Made by a program: the position numbers and the translations under genes. Shown one piece after another: positions 16,451 to 25,761 of a stretch of DNA of 64,000 nt. The notes below the pieces were generated by a model that ran no database searches, was not told the DNA's origin, and saw only the letters and a program-made list of their open reading frames with translations. Within the stretch, counting starts at the first letter, position 1, and every line of letters begins with the position of its first letter. Source of the DNA: Acetobacteraceae bacterium B3987 (lineage in GTDB: Bacteria; Pseudomonadota; Alphaproteobacteria; Acetobacterales; Acetobacteraceae). The stretch is taken from positions 606,712-670,711 of the forward strand of contig JAFNMF010000001.1 in the NCBI GenBank assembly GCA_026537415.1. Reading direction: 5' to 3'.

Positions 16451-17980
16451 TCAGGGAGTTGATGGAGCCCTACTTCCAACCGTCGCCTGACGGGATGGAG
16501 ACCAAACAGCAATATCGGGAGCTGCTGCCGGAGACGTCTGCACAGCTTTGGCCTGTGCTGGCGTCACTCTCGATGGCACCGTACCCTGCTGCCTCGGCGC
16601 GCCAGCCCCAGCGGGCAGACCGGATGCTGATGCCAGATCACGAGATGCTGGAACAATCAATTGGCTCCCCCCACCCGGGGCGATCTGATAGATACCTAAG
16701 GCACGAGTCATCCGGCCATCCGGGCGTAAATGGAAAAGGCCATTCACCCCAAGATACCCTTCACGCTGAGTTAATGTCGCTACATTCAATTTATTCTGGC
16801 GAATTAAAGCACCAGCAAGAGCGGCTGCATCGTAAGCAAAATCAGCGACCGGGGACGGTTTCTGTTGATAGGCATTCTGATAACTCTGCACATAGCCACT
16901 GCGCTGCTTCTCATCAAACGCCACATACCAAGCACCCCGCAAATCTCCTAACTTGGCATCAAAAGAACGCCAAAGCATGGGGCCAAGAATACGCACCTGC
17001 GGGACGAGAAGCTGATTATTCTTCAGCGCATCAATCACACGCGCCAAATCAAGCCCCGTATCACCCAGCAACAGGGCATCAAAAGGCGAAGGGCTGACTT
17101 CGGAGGTCACCGTACCGGTTGGCCGATCCGTATGCTCTGGCTTGGCTGAGGATGATTCAATTTCATCACCATCATTCAACGGATCAACAGCCGAAGGGCC
17201 GCTCTCCGCTGCCTGAGATGCCTGCGCAGAACTTGTCCCGTCAATTGACGGACGATGGCTCAGCTGTGCCATTTTCTGCGTAATATCGTTAATATCACTG
17301 CTATGGAACACAATCTGCGGTGTCTCAAGACCCGCTTCCTGACAAACGAGCGTCAGCCCCTCTCCCATGGAATGACCCAGGGCCGTATCTGGCAGAAAAG
17401 CCGCAAAGCGTTTCCGCCCATCCAGTCGGGCCGCATCAACAAGACGGCGCACCTGCTGTTCTGGCGTTAGCCCCATAACCCAGACGCCCGGTTTGGCCTG
17501 TGCCACATCACTAGTAAAGGCAAGCTCTGGCACATTGGCCGGCTGCAGAACAGATGCCACGGCCTGTGTATCCCCTGCCGTAAGTGGCCCCAGCACAATC
17601 TTGTCACCAGCGGCTAAAGCCTGCTGCGCCGCATGAGCCGGACCTTCCGGCTGAGCGCTATCAAACACATCCATCGGAGGAGTCTGATTTTCCGGTACTG
17701 CCAGTCGGGCAGCATCCCGCATACGCTGGCCAATAGCTGCGTGAGGACCACTCAGCGGAACAATCAAGCCAATACGGGCCGGTTTTTCCACTGAGACTGG
17801 TACAGCCGCTACCGGGGTTGTCACCCTTTCAGGGCCATTTTCTCCGGAGCAGGCCCCCAAAAACATGAAAATACCAACAGCCACAGCGGCCCGGCTGTTT
17901 CCTCTCTTGCCGTGCCCCTGCCCATCACGGCTATAAGGGCCAGAGCGGCTCATTGAGGATAACGATGTCTGAGAAACCAT
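16451..17980 (-). CDS. LppC-type lipoprotein, penicillin-binding-protein activator family
   Basis: Predicted outer-membrane lipoprotein with a periplasmic-binding-protein-like fold, related to LpoA/LppC proteins that stimulate peptidoglycan synthases. The signal peptide ends in a lipobox (FLGAC) about 45 residues in. The fold starts at IGLIVPLSGPHAAIGQRM, with FDALLLGDTG and LGPMLWR later. An acidic, Ser/Pro-rich stretch of roughly 50 residues (about 245-295) interrupts the fold and looks like a lineage-specific linker; the C-terminal ~50 residues are also low complexity. The start is placed at MVSQ because GGGGAAG lies five bases upstream. It then overlaps the 5' end of divergent rsmI. Divergence from rsmI is the usual arrangement. 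Confidence 0.85.
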   Translation of the reverse strand: MVSQTSLSSMSRSGPYSRDGQGHGKRGNSRAAVAVGIFMFLGACSGENGPERVTTPVAAVPVSVEKPARIGLIVPLSGPHAAIGQRMRDAARLAVPENQTPPMDVFDSAQPEGPAHAAQQALAAGDKIVLGPLTAGDTQAVASVLQPANVPELAFTSDVAQAKPGVWVMGLTPEQQVRRLVDAARLDGRKRFAAFLPDTALGHSMGEGLTLVCQEAGLETPQIVFHSSDINDITQKMAQLSHRPSIDGTSSAQASQAAESGPSAVDPLNDGDEIESSSAKPEHTDRPTGTVTSEVSPSPFDALLLGDTGLDLARVIDALKNNQLLVPQVRILGPMLWRSFDAKLGDLRGAWYVAFDEKQRSGYVQSYQNAYQQKPSPVADFAYDAAALAGALIRQNKLNVATLTQREGYLGVNGLFHLRPDGRMTRALGIYQIAPGGGSQLIVPASRDLASASGLPAGAGAPRQQGTVPSRVTPAQAKAVQTSPAAAPDIAVWSPSRQATVGSRAPSTP

Positions 17981-18864
17981 ATACTTCCCCCGATCACGGA
18001 TCATTCTCTTCTTCTACCGGGCAGCTCATGCTGGTGGCAACGCCTGTCGGTAACCTTGCCGATATCAGCCAGCGTGCCCTTGATGCCTTAAAAAGGGCTG
18101 ATGCCATCCTATGCGAAGACACACGCGTTACCACAAAGCTGTTACGGCATTATGGCATAAGCAATCAGCTTTTCCCCTTACATGACCATAATGAACAGGA
18201 CCGTACCCCGGCCCTCATAGAACGCCTCCTTCAGGGGCAATGTCTAGCTCTGGTATCGGATGCAGGGACGCCCATCGTTTCGGACCCCGGTTATCGTCTC
18301 GTCCGGGCGGCACAGGAAGCCGATATCGCCATCACATCCCTACCAGGTGCCAACGCCGCCATCACGGCCCTAACACTCTCCGGTCTGCCACCCATTCCCT
18401 TCATGTTTCTGGGATTCCCACCGCGGGGCGAAGCCCGTCGGCACAGTTTTGCAGCCCTGCGTGCTGCCGAGCAGGCCGGTCTTGCCGCCACACTCGTCTG
18501 GTATGAATCACCTCATCGGCTTCTGGAGACGCTAAAAACCCAGCAGCAGGTGTTCGGTGCCGACCGTCCCGCCGCTGTGGGCCGTGAGCTGACAAAACAT
18601 TTTGAAGAAATGATTCGAGGCAGCCTCGCAGACCTCATCGCCCATTTTGAGGAAACCGCTCCTCGGGGAGAAATCACCCTGCTCCTCGGCCCACCGGCCG
18701 CAGAAGATACCGGGGCTCAGGAACTCGACCAGACCTTACTGGATGCCCTGAAGACTCATTCCGTCAAAGACGCCGCTGCTCTCGTGGCAGGAATTGTCAA
18801 CCTGCCCAAGCGTACCGTCTATAATCGGGCACTTGAGCTGGCCAAACAGAAGAAGGGCAACTAA
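17965..18864 (+). CDS. rsmI: 16S rRNA (cytidine-1402-2'-O)-methyltransferase
   Basis: Methylates the ribose of C1402 in the ribosomal P-site decoding region. The SAM-dependent tetrapyrrole-methylase fold is marked by LVATPVGNLADISQRAL, CEDTRVTTKLL, ALVSDAGTPIVSDPG and LPGANA, all classic for this family. About 299 aa. GAGG ten bases upstream of the chosen ATG supports the start. The 5' end overlaps that of the divergent LppC-type gene, and the 3' end overlaps the convergent lolA by four bases, leaving no intergenic space on either side. Confidence 0.94.
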   Translation: MSEKPYTSPDHGSFSSSTGQLMLVATPVGNLADISQRALDALKRADAILCEDTRVTTKLLRHYGISNQLFPLHDHNEQDRTPALIERLLQGQCLALVSDAGTPIVSDPGYRLVRAAQEADIAITSLPGANAAITALTLSGLPPIPFMFLGFPPRGEARRHSFAALRAAEQAGLAATLVWYESPHRLLETLKTQQQVFGADRPAAVGRELTKHFEEMIRGSLADLIAHFEETAPRGEITLLLGPPAAEDTGAQELDQTLLDALKTHSVKDAAALVAGIVNLPKRTVYNRALELAKQKKGN

Positions 18865-19487
18865 TCCTCATCCTTCGGTAGAACAAAGCTTGAGGGTGGA
18901 ATGCTGACGCCAGTCTGCGCACCAGAGAAATGAACCACTGTTCTGTGTCCCTGTGCATCCAGCACAGTCCAACCCTTCAGGCTGAGCGGATGAGTGGCAA
19001 AAAATAATGTCATCTCACCTTCGCCTGGATTTTCTGTCTTAGTTACCCGAATCTGTATCTCATCATTCTGCTGCTCATAACCCAGAATGGAGACATCTCC
19101 TGAAAAACGGGGATCAGGCCGCAAAAGAAGGCCAAGGGGCGTATGGTCTAAAGGAATCGTGGTAACCTGGCCAATACTGTGGTCTTGAAACACGACCTTT
19201 CCATCATTGGCGACAAGCAGAAGCGGGCTGGGTGGATCATACGAGAACCGCATCTTTCCCGGCCGCTCCAGAAGAACCGCCCCGGTGGATGTTCCGTCCT
19301 GTTCGGTCACCTGCTCAAAGCGGGCCTGAAAGGTCTTTGTGGCGGCAAGGCTGGCCTCGATCTTATGCACCCATCCTTGCTGAGATGATGTCAGACTGAC
19401 ACCAGCTACAGCCTGACGCACTGGTAAAGCGGCTCCCCCAAGAGCAAAAGCCACCCCCCAAGCCATGACAATACGCCGTACGATCAT
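18861..19487 (-). CDS. lolA: Outer-membrane lipoprotein carrier protein LolA
   Basis: Periplasmic chaperone that ferries lipoproteins from LolCDE to the outer membrane. A signal peptide spans the first ~28 residues (VRQAVAG cleavage region). The mature part has the LolA pattern: FQARFEQ, the RPGKMRFSYDPP strand and a beta-rich C-terminal half. 208 aa is normal. It follows gshA by a short gap on the same strand, and its 3' end overlaps rsmI. Likely clients in this window are the lipoproteins BamB, LptM-like and LppC-type. Confidence 0.9.
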   Translation of the reverse strand: MIVRRIVMAWGVAFALGGAALPVRQAVAGVSLTSSQQGWVHKIEASLAATKTFQARFEQVTEQDGTSTGAVLLERPGKMRFSYDPPSPLLLVANDGKVVFQDHSIGQVTTIPLDHTPLGLLLRPDPRFSGDVSILGYEQQNDEIQIRVTKTENPGEGEMTLFFATHPLSLKGWTVLDAQGHRTVVHFSGAQTGVSIPPSSFVLPKDED

Positions 19488-19500
19488 CTACTTCTTCTCC

Positions 19501-20886
19501 TTACAGAGAAATATCCGCTTCCCGGAAAATATGCCGAACATCGCCCTGCCAGACCCCATGATAACGCTCTAGCCACTGCTCTGCCTGTGTCTTGGCCCCA
19601 TCAGCAATCTCATAGAACCGGGCAAGGTAATATTCTTCCCCATAACCACGCTTCTGAAGCCCTTGCTCGGCCAGTTCCAGAATCCGCTTTGCCAGCGCAC
19701 GAAGCCCCCCGGGGAATGGCGCATCCATGGCCTGCTCAACCACCAGTTCCGCCAGAGACTGATAGGTCAGCCAAGGCTGTTCCTTCACCACCCGTTCCAC
19801 CTCGGCCAACACATCGGGGTCATATAACAAGCCAACCCAGAATGCAGACTGAGCGACCATCATGTCCGGACGACCAGCATCCGCACCACGCATCTCAAGG
19901 AACTGCTTGAGCCGGACATCCGGGAACAGGGTCGTCAGATGATCTTCAAAATCACCAACTGTTGGCCGCAGCCCTGCTAGTGGCTCCTGTTCGACGCCAT
20001 CCAGCCATTTACGGAACGAGCATCCCGCTGCATCAATATTTCGTCCATCCCGATTGACGAAATACATCGGAACATCCAGTGCCCAATCCACATAACGCTC
20101 AAATCCGAACCCTTCCTCAAAGAAGAATGTCGGCTGACCGCTACGCTGATTATCTGTATCCAGCCAGATATAAGCACGGTTAGAAAGACGCCCCGTCGGC
20201 TTACCATCAGCAAAGGGCGAATTGGCCATCAGAGCCGTGATGAGAGGCTGAAGCGCAAGAGAGACCCGCATTTTACGGGCCATATCTGCCTCACTGGAGA
20301 AATCCAGATTCACCTGCACGGTGCAGGTGCGTGTCATCATATCCAGCCCACGACGCCCCACTGTAGGCATATAACGACGCATGATGGCATAGCGGCTCTT
20401 GGGCATCCACGGCATGGCCTCACGAGGCCAAAGTGGCTGGAAACCAAGTGGAGCAAACCCTAGACCAAGCTCCTGTGCTGGCCCCGTAATCTGCTGAAAA
20501 TGAGCAATCATTTCCTGCTCAGTTTCCTGAAGGGTCTTAACCGGTGCCCCGGAAAGCTCGAACTGCCCAGCTGGCTCCAGAGAGATGGACCGCCCCTTAT
20601 GCGAACCTGCGCCTTTCAGGCCAATCAGATGCCCGTCATCACGGATGGCCTGCCAGTCCGGCCCTTCCAATGTTGCAAGCAAAGCACCAATACCCTCCGG
20701 CTCATAAGCGGGTGGGGCAAAGGGCTTCAGTTCTCCTCTTGCACGCTCTGGGAGGCGAAAACCAAATTTCTCATGTTCCGTGCCGATGCGCCATTCTTCC
20801 TGCGGCTTGCAGCCGCGTGCCAGCACCTCAACAAGCTGCGCCTTGTTCTCAATCAGTGTTGTATTGCTCTCACCTGGATTGGACAT
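19501..20886 (-). CDS. gshA: Glutamate-cysteine ligase (proteobacterial/plant type)
   Basis: Makes gamma-glutamylcysteine, the first and limiting step of glutathione synthesis. The 461-aa protein has GTEHEKFGF near the N-terminus (metal and substrate-binding glutamates), GRSISLEPAGQFELSGAP, and CTVQVNLDFSSE, matching the plant/alphaproteobacterial GshA class rather than the E. coli class. AAGG eight bases before ATG supports the start; an in-frame TTG lies two codons upstream. It sits downstream of rsmE in the same direction, an adjacency common in Alphaproteobacteria. gshB is not in the window. Confidence 0.93.
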   Translation of the reverse strand: MSNPGESNTTLIENKAQLVEVLARGCKPQEEWRIGTEHEKFGFRLPERARGELKPFAPPAYEPEGIGALLATLEGPDWQAIRDDGHLIGLKGAGSHKGRSISLEPAGQFELSGAPVKTLQETEQEMIAHFQQITGPAQELGLGFAPLGFQPLWPREAMPWMPKSRYAIMRRYMPTVGRRGLDMMTRTCTVQVNLDFSSEADMARKMRVSLALQPLITALMANSPFADGKPTGRLSNRAYIWLDTDNQRSGQPTFFFEEGFGFERYVDWALDVPMYFVNRDGRNIDAAGCSFRKWLDGVEQEPLAGLRPTVGDFEDHLTTLFPDVRLKQFLEMRGADAGRPDMMVAQSAFWVGLLYDPDVLAEVERVVKEQPWLTYQSLAELVVEQAMDAPFPGGLRALAKRILELAEQGLQKRGYGEEYYLARFYEIADGAKTQAEQWLERYHGVWQGDVRHIFREADISL

Positions 20887-20955
20887 GTACAAAACCTTAC
20901 CGGCTAAAATTCACCACGATATGCCGCAGGACGTTCAGACTGTCCGTAAGCCAGA

Positions 20956-20975
20956 TGCCCCTATACTAGGGGGCA
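20956..20975. repeat. Inverted repeat upstream of gshA
   Basis: TGCCCC (20956-20961) pairs with GGGGCA (20970-20975) around eight bases. It lies about 70 bases upstream of gshA and 50 bases downstream of rsmE on the minus strand. No T-run follows. It may be an operator for gshA or a weak terminator for rsmE. Confidence 0.35.
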
Positions 20976-21027
20976 AATTTACTTTCATTCAAGAGAACCG
21001 GCTCATATTCAAGCGTTTACCGATTAT

Positions 21028-21744
21028 TCACGCTTGCCTGTCAACAGCACTGATTTGAGCCAAGGCCGCACAAGCTGCCGTATCCGCCCGCAAAATCCTT
21101 GGTCCGAGAGAAAAAGACTGCACAGCCTCGTGCCGAGATAGCCGCAGCACCTCTTCCTCAGCAAAGCCCCCTTCCGGACCAATCAACAGGGCATCACAGC
21201 CTCTAGGAGGTCCGCCCTTTCCCTGACGCTCCAACGCCACCGCCATCTTCCGTCGGGCAGGCCAGCGAGCCAGGACAGCGGCCAAAGGCTCCAGCGGCAT
21301 AAGGTCTGGAACATCCAACCTCTCACACTGCTCTGCCGCTTCCTGCGCAATCAGGCTCAACCGTTCATAATTCAAACGATGCGTATTCGTCCGGGCTGTC
21401 AGGACCGGGCGGAAACGGGTCACACCAAGCTCTGTGCCCATACGAATGAGCAACTCGGTGGCGTCCCTCTTGAGCGGCGCAAAAAGCAGCTCTACCCCCT
21501 CTGTGTCCTGTTGGGGGCGCAGGCAGGATAACAGGCGTACTGTGGCCTGTTTCTTTTGCAGGCCTTCCATGACAGCCTGCCATTCCCCATCCCGTCCATT
21601 GAACAATACAACGCCATCCCCCGGCTGAAGACGCATGACCTTGCCCAGATAATGGGCCTGACCAGCAGACAGAGGCAACAGCTCCCCTTCCTTCCAGAGA
21701 GATGAATCATCAGCGATAAACAGGCGTGGATCGGTACGGCTCAT
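21028..21744 (-). CDS. rsmE: 16S rRNA (uracil-1498-N3)-methyltransferase
   Basis: Methylates U1498 of 16S rRNA. A SPOUT-type methyltransferase with the family's C-terminal knot region visible: LLIGPEGGFAEEE and FSLGPRILRADTA, plus the N-terminal PUA-like part starting HYLGKVMRL. About 238 aa from the chosen ATG (MSRTDPR); the upstream 27 codons do not look like RsmE. No convincing ribosome-binding site is seen, so the start is provisional. gshA and lolA follow on the same strand. ubiA is transcribed away from it, with under 100 bases between the starts. Confidence 0.9.
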   Translation of the reverse strand: MSRTDPRLFIADDSSLWKEGELLPLSAGQAHYLGKVMRLQPGDGVVLFNGRDGEWQAVMEGLQKKQATVRLLSCLRPQQDTEGVELLFAPLKRDATELLIRMGTELGVTRFRPVLTARTNTHRLNYERLSLIAQEAAEQCERLDVPDLMPLEPLAAVLARWPARRKMAVALERQGKGGPPRGCDALLIGPEGGFAEEEVLRLSRHEAVQSFSLGPRILRADTAACAALAQISAVDRQA

Positions 21745-21831
21745 GCTTCGGGCATACCGCTTTCCCCGCTCACTTTCCAGCGTGTGCGATAAAATATTGA
21801 CCTCTTCCCATTTCTGTCCAATCACTCATCC

Positions 21832-22764
21832 ATGTCTCAAAAACACCCTCATACCGACATCCGTAGCAACGGCCTTATCGGTCGCCTACCAGAGCCGTGG
21901 CACTCCTATGCTCTTCTTGCCCGGCTGGACCGCCCTGTAGGAACATGGCTATTGCTGCTCCCCGGTGTATTCGGCATTTTTCTGGCTCCCAATGGTCCGC
22001 CTCTGAAGCAAAGACTGTTCTACACGGCCCTATTTGCCATTGGGTCACTTCTTATGCGGTCGGCAGGATGTGTCATTAACGACATCTGGGATCGCAAAAT
22101 TGATGCTCAGGTTGCCCGCACGGCGGGACGTCCCCTTGCCAGCGGGGCACTCAGCCTGAAACAGGGGCTAGGGCTGTTGGCACTTCTGCTTCTTGGAGGG
22201 CTGGCCGTTCTACTGGCTCTGCCGCCAATCTGCTGGGCTCTTGCCCCTCTGGCTATGGTTCTCGTTGCCCTCTACCCAGCCGCAAAAAGGCTGACATGGT
22301 GGCCCCAACTTGTCATGGGATTTACGTTCGGGTTTGGAGCCCCTATGGGCTATGCAGCCAGCCAGAATGCTCTAGACCTACCGGGACTTCTTCTCTACGG
22401 CGGTGTCATTATCTGGCAGCTTGGATTTGATACCATCTACGGCTTTCAGGACATGGAAGATGATGCCCGCATAGGTGTAAAATCCACGTCTCGACGCATG
22501 CTGAAACATGCCCGCCTCTTCATAGGCAGCTGCTATGGGGGAGCCTTACTTCTCTTTGCTCTCGCAGCTATAAAGGCCGCCGATCAACTCTCCCTCTTCT
22601 GGCCCCCTTTCCTGCTGGCTTCTTTCCTCCTAGCCCGTCAGACAGTCCGCCTTTCCCCACATAATGCGCCACTTTGCCTACATTTCTTTCGACAAAATGT
22701 CATAGTGGGGCTTGCTCTGGCAGCCGCCTTTATTCTGGGAACGATCCCCGTTCTTCGATTCTAA
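21832..22764 (+). CDS. ubiA: 4-hydroxybenzoate polyprenyltransferase
   Basis: Joins the long prenyl chain (from IspB) to 4-hydroxybenzoate in the inner membrane, committing carbon to ubiquinone. The first Asp-rich motif is NDIWDRKID (about residue 82-90) and the second region is YGFQDMEDDARIGVKS; both bind prenyl diphosphate-magnesium. Eight or nine hydrophobic segments follow the family's layout, and 310 aa is full length. Acetic acid bacteria depend on ubiquinone to accept electrons from their periplasmic dehydrogenases, which fits the gene at the window's left end. Confidence 0.93.
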   Translation: MSQKHPHTDIRSNGLIGRLPEPWHSYALLARLDRPVGTWLLLLPGVFGIFLAPNGPPLKQRLFYTALFAIGSLLMRSAGCVINDIWDRKIDAQVARTAGRPLASGALSLKQGLGLLALLLLGGLAVLLALPPICWALAPLAMVLVALYPAAKRLTWWPQLVMGFTFGFGAPMGYAASQNALDLPGLLLYGGVIIWQLGFDTIYGFQDMEDDARIGVKSTSRRMLKHARLFIGSCYGGALLLFALAAIKAADQLSLFWPPFLLASFLLARQTVRLSPHNAPLCLHFFRQNVIVGLALAAAFILGTIPVLRF

Positions 22765-22804
22765 GATTAAGGTGCCTAAAGCCGCCTCCACTCAGCCATA
22801 GAAA

Positions 22805-22821
22805 AGCCCTCTTAAAGGGCT
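22805..22821. terminator. Terminator hairpin between ubiA and the DHA2-type MFS gene
   Basis: AGCCCT (22805-22810) pairs with AGGGCT (22816-22821). On the minus strand the stem is followed by TTTTC; on the plus strand by CTTCTAT. It probably serves both convergent genes. Confidence 0.6.
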
Positions 22822-22840
22822 CTTCTATAAGAACGTTATA

Positions 22841-24250
22841 TTATGCTGCTTTAGTAGAGCGAGGCTTGAAGAGTGTCCGGCCTGCGCTCAGAGCTGCACC
22901 ACAGAAGGCCACAGCAGCAGCAGCCCCAAGGCAGATAAAGGCCGGATGGGGGAACAGGGTGAACAACCCAGCCACCAACAAAGCACCTGTCGTCTGACCA
23001 GACAGACGGGCAACGGAGAGCATCCCGCTTGCCCCACCTTCCCGGCCGGGAGGGGCTGTCACCATGATGGCCCGGTTGTTCGGGGGCTGGAAGAAACCAA
23101 AGCCCATACCCGCCACAAGGGTCCGCCAAGCAATTGCTGTGTTATCAGCATCCAACGGTAGAATACAAAGAAGAACAAAGCCGAGCCCCGTCACCATCAA
23201 CCCGATGGATGATAGTAGAGCCGCCGGGAACCGATCAGCAATCTTGCCAACGGTGAAGGACATGACGGCGACACCAACAGCCCACGGCGCAATCAGCAAC
23301 CCGACTGTTGCGGGATTTTTATGAAATGCAACCGTCAGCGTGAAGGGCATGGCAACGATATAAAGGTTCGAAGCCACAAAACCACAGAAACTAATCAGAC
23401 ACGCCAGCAAGAACGGCACACGCTTCAGCAGATCCAGCGGCACGATAGGCTCTGGCCTTTTCTTCTGCCAACGCAGAAGAAGCCACCAGCTAACGAGACT
23501 CCATCCCGTCAGTCCGGCTCCCCAGCCCAGATCACCATGCATGAAGCTGTCCAGCCCAATCCCCAGTAGGGCAAAAGATGCCACCGTAAGAACTGAACCA
23601 AAGACATCGATCTTCACTTCACTCCGTGGTGTTTTGGGCAGTGCTTTGCTGGCCAGCAGAATGGCAATCCCACCCAATGGCAGGTTGATCCAGAAAATCC
23701 ATGGCCAAGATGCCACTGACAAGATGAAGGAACCAATAGTCGGCCCCAGTGCCACACCCAGCCCGATAAACAGCCCATTAAGGGCAATCCCCTTACCTAT
23801 GAGCTTATGCGGGTAGATAAAGCGGACAAGCGCAATATTCACACTCATGATGCAGGAGCTGCCAACACCTTGCAGGGCACGGGCCAATGTCAGCTCCAGC
23901 ATATTCTGCGACACGGCACAGGCCACGGACGCAATAAGGAACAGAATAATTCCCAGCTGGCTCATCCGCCCGAACCCAACCCGGGCTCCGATAGCAGCCA
24001 GAGGCAGGAGGCAGGCCAGATTGGCCAACTGGTAGGCATTGATAACCCAAATCGCCTGTGATGCAGAAGAATGGAGATCTGTTGCGATTGTGGGCAGAGC
24101 TACATTCGCAACAGAATAATCCAGGATTGAGAGCATCAATGCCAAAATGACAGACGACATCGCCTTGAAACGCTGCATTCCATATAGGCCTGCATGCCGT
24201 TCTGGGTCGTATTCTCCCTCAAGGCTAGGATCCGCCATCTTACTGCCCAT
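22841..24250 (-). CDS. MFS transporter, 14-TM drug-efflux (EmrB/QacA, DHA2-like) family
   Basis: Proton-driven efflux pump of the inner membrane by family. About 469 aa with roughly fourteen hydrophobic segments. Motif ILDYSVANVALPTIATDL in helix 1 is the DHA2 D1 signature, followed by WVINAYQLANLACLLPL and the motif C region LNGLFIGLGVALGPTIG. The open frame extends further upstream, but the start is set at MGSKMADPS; MADPS at 24238 is an equal alternative. Either way it is translationally adjacent to or overlapping the upstream sugar-porter gene. Substrate unknown. No regulator gene is adjacent. Confidence 0.85.
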   Translation of the reverse strand: MGSKMADPSLEGEYDPERHAGLYGMQRFKAMSSVILALMLSILDYSVANVALPTIATDLHSSASQAIWVINAYQLANLACLLPLAAIGARVGFGRMSQLGIILFLIASVACAVSQNMLELTLARALQGVGSSCIMSVNIALVRFIYPHKLIGKGIALNGLFIGLGVALGPTIGSFILSVASWPWIFWINLPLGGIAILLASKALPKTPRSEVKIDVFGSVLTVASFALLGIGLDSFMHGDLGWGAGLTGWSLVSWWLLLRWQKKRPEPIVPLDLLKRVPFLLACLISFCGFVASNLYIVAMPFTLTVAFHKNPATVGLLIAPWAVGVAVMSFTVGKIADRFPAALLSSIGLMVTGLGFVLLCILPLDADNTAIAWRTLVAGMGFGFFQPPNNRAIMVTAPPGREGGASGMLSVARLSGQTTGALLVAGLFTLFPHPAFICLGAAAAVAFCGAALSAGRTLFKPRSTKAA

Positions 24251-25673
24251 TATTCTCTGGTTCTCCCAGTTTACGCAGGGGCACCCCTGCAAAAAGATTT
24301 GCCTCAATCCGCTCCAGCGAAGCACCCTTCGTCTCCGGGACGAACCCAAGAGTAATGAGTACGAACAGACCGTTAAATGCCGCAAACAGAATGAAGGTCC
24401 AAGACGCTCCCATAGCCAACATCATCAATGGGAATATGCTGGATACAACCCAGTTGGCCACCCAGTTGGTCACCGTAGAGCAGCCAATACCAAAATCACG
24501 CCCACGTGTCGGCTGAACTTCTGAACATAGTGCCCAGACAAGCGGCCCCTCACCAATGGCAAAGCCAGCAACAAAGAGCAGGATCAGAGCGCACAGCAGA
24601 ATGGCCGCTACCAGACTGTCGCCACCAAGAGCCAGCACGGCACCAACACCAAGAAGCGAGACCCCGACAATGATACAGCTCGTCAGCAACAGCGGACGAC
24701 GCCCCCACCTGTCAGCATAGCGAATAGCCACGCCCGTAAAGACCATGTTTGTCAGCCCAACAAGTGTCGTGGCCCATACGGCAGCATTGGTCCCAAAATG
24801 GGCTGCCTCGAACACACGCGGCGCATAATAGAGCAGTGCATTGATTCCGCTCAGCTGCTGCATGATCTGAAGAACAATACCTAGAAACACAGACCGCCTG
24901 AAATTAGGGTTACTGCGGAACAGACCGTATCCGGCATCACTACTTCTGGAGAGACGGTCATGAATATCAGCAAGCTCTGCCTCTGCCACTTCCTCATCAG
25001 AACGCAGAATCCGCAGAACCTTACGGGCACGTTCCTTGTCGCCACGCATCATCAGCCAGCGGGGACTATGCGGAAGAATCAGCACCACAATCAGGAACAG
25101 CACAGCCGGAACAGCCATGATCCCGAGCATCCACCGCCAATGTCCTCCCGAAGACAGGAAACTGTCCGACACAAAGGCCAGAAAGATCCCGAGAGATACC
25201 ATCAGCTGATAAAAGGAAATCATAGCACCACGGGCTGATTCCACCGTGATTTCGGAAATATACAGAGGAGCCGCAAAAGCAGCGACACCCACGGCCAGCC
25301 CCAGCAGCACACGGCCAACAATAAGCAGAGCCACGCCCGGAGCGAAGGCACAAAAGAACGTGCCTACTAGGAACAGGATTCCGGCCCCCAGCATAGCTCC
25401 CGGACGCCCGAATGAAACGGAAATGCGCCCAGCAAACATGGCCCCGAAAGCGGCACCAGCCATCATAGAAGAAACGATCCAGCCCTGCATGGCAGCACTG
25501 GCATGGAAATCACCCGCAATAAAAGGCAAGGCACCGGCGACAACACCTGTATCCAGCCCAAACATCAGCCCTGAAAGAGCTGCAAGAATCCCCAGAACAG
25601 TGGCACGCCCTGTCGCCTTCTGCGACGAAAAAGCCCCACCCTCACTTCTGGCAGCCGGCGTTACTCCTACCAT
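24240..25673 (-). CDS. MFS sugar porter
   Basis: Twelve-helix sugar/proton symporter of the GalP/XylE/AraE class by sequence. Signatures: GLDTGVVAGALPFI in helix 1, GRVLLGLAVGVAAFAAPLYISE in helix 4-5, the PHSPRWL motif before the central loop, QQLSGINALLYYAP in helix 7, RWGRRPLLL and a C-terminal VPETKG. 477 aa is normal. The substrate (glucose, galactose, xylose or other) cannot be assigned. The DHA2-type efflux gene begins at or over its stop codon, so the two are likely co-transcribed. Confidence 0.88.
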   Translation of the reverse strand: MVGVTPAARSEGGAFSSQKATGRATVLGILAALSGLMFGLDTGVVAGALPFIAGDFHASAAMQGWIVSSMMAGAAFGAMFAGRISVSFGRPGAMLGAGILFLVGTFFCAFAPGVALLIVGRVLLGLAVGVAAFAAPLYISEITVESARGAMISFYQLMVSLGIFLAFVSDSFLSSGGHWRWMLGIMAVPAVLFLIVVLILPHSPRWLMMRGDKERARKVLRILRSDEEVAEAELADIHDRLSRSSDAGYGLFRSNPNFRRSVFLGIVLQIMQQLSGINALLYYAPRVFEAAHFGTNAAVWATTLVGLTNMVFTGVAIRYADRWGRRPLLLTSCIIVGVSLLGVGAVLALGGDSLVAAILLCALILLFVAGFAIGEGPLVWALCSEVQPTRGRDFGIGCSTVTNWVANWVVSSIFPLMMLAMGASWTFILFAAFNGLFVLITLGFVPETKGASLERIEANLFAGVPLRKLGEPENNGQ

Positions 25674-25761
25674 GATGACTCCTTATCCATGATCTCTAAA
25701 AGCCCCTTCCGGCACGGGACTGGCGGGAGATTATGGACTTTATTATTCCAATTTCAATCCA

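Noticed and set aside
16459-17097. Plus-strand frame opposite the LppC-type lipoprotein gene
   Set aside because: Antisense shadow; Gln/His-rich odd composition, and the minus-strand gene has a signal peptide and a family match.
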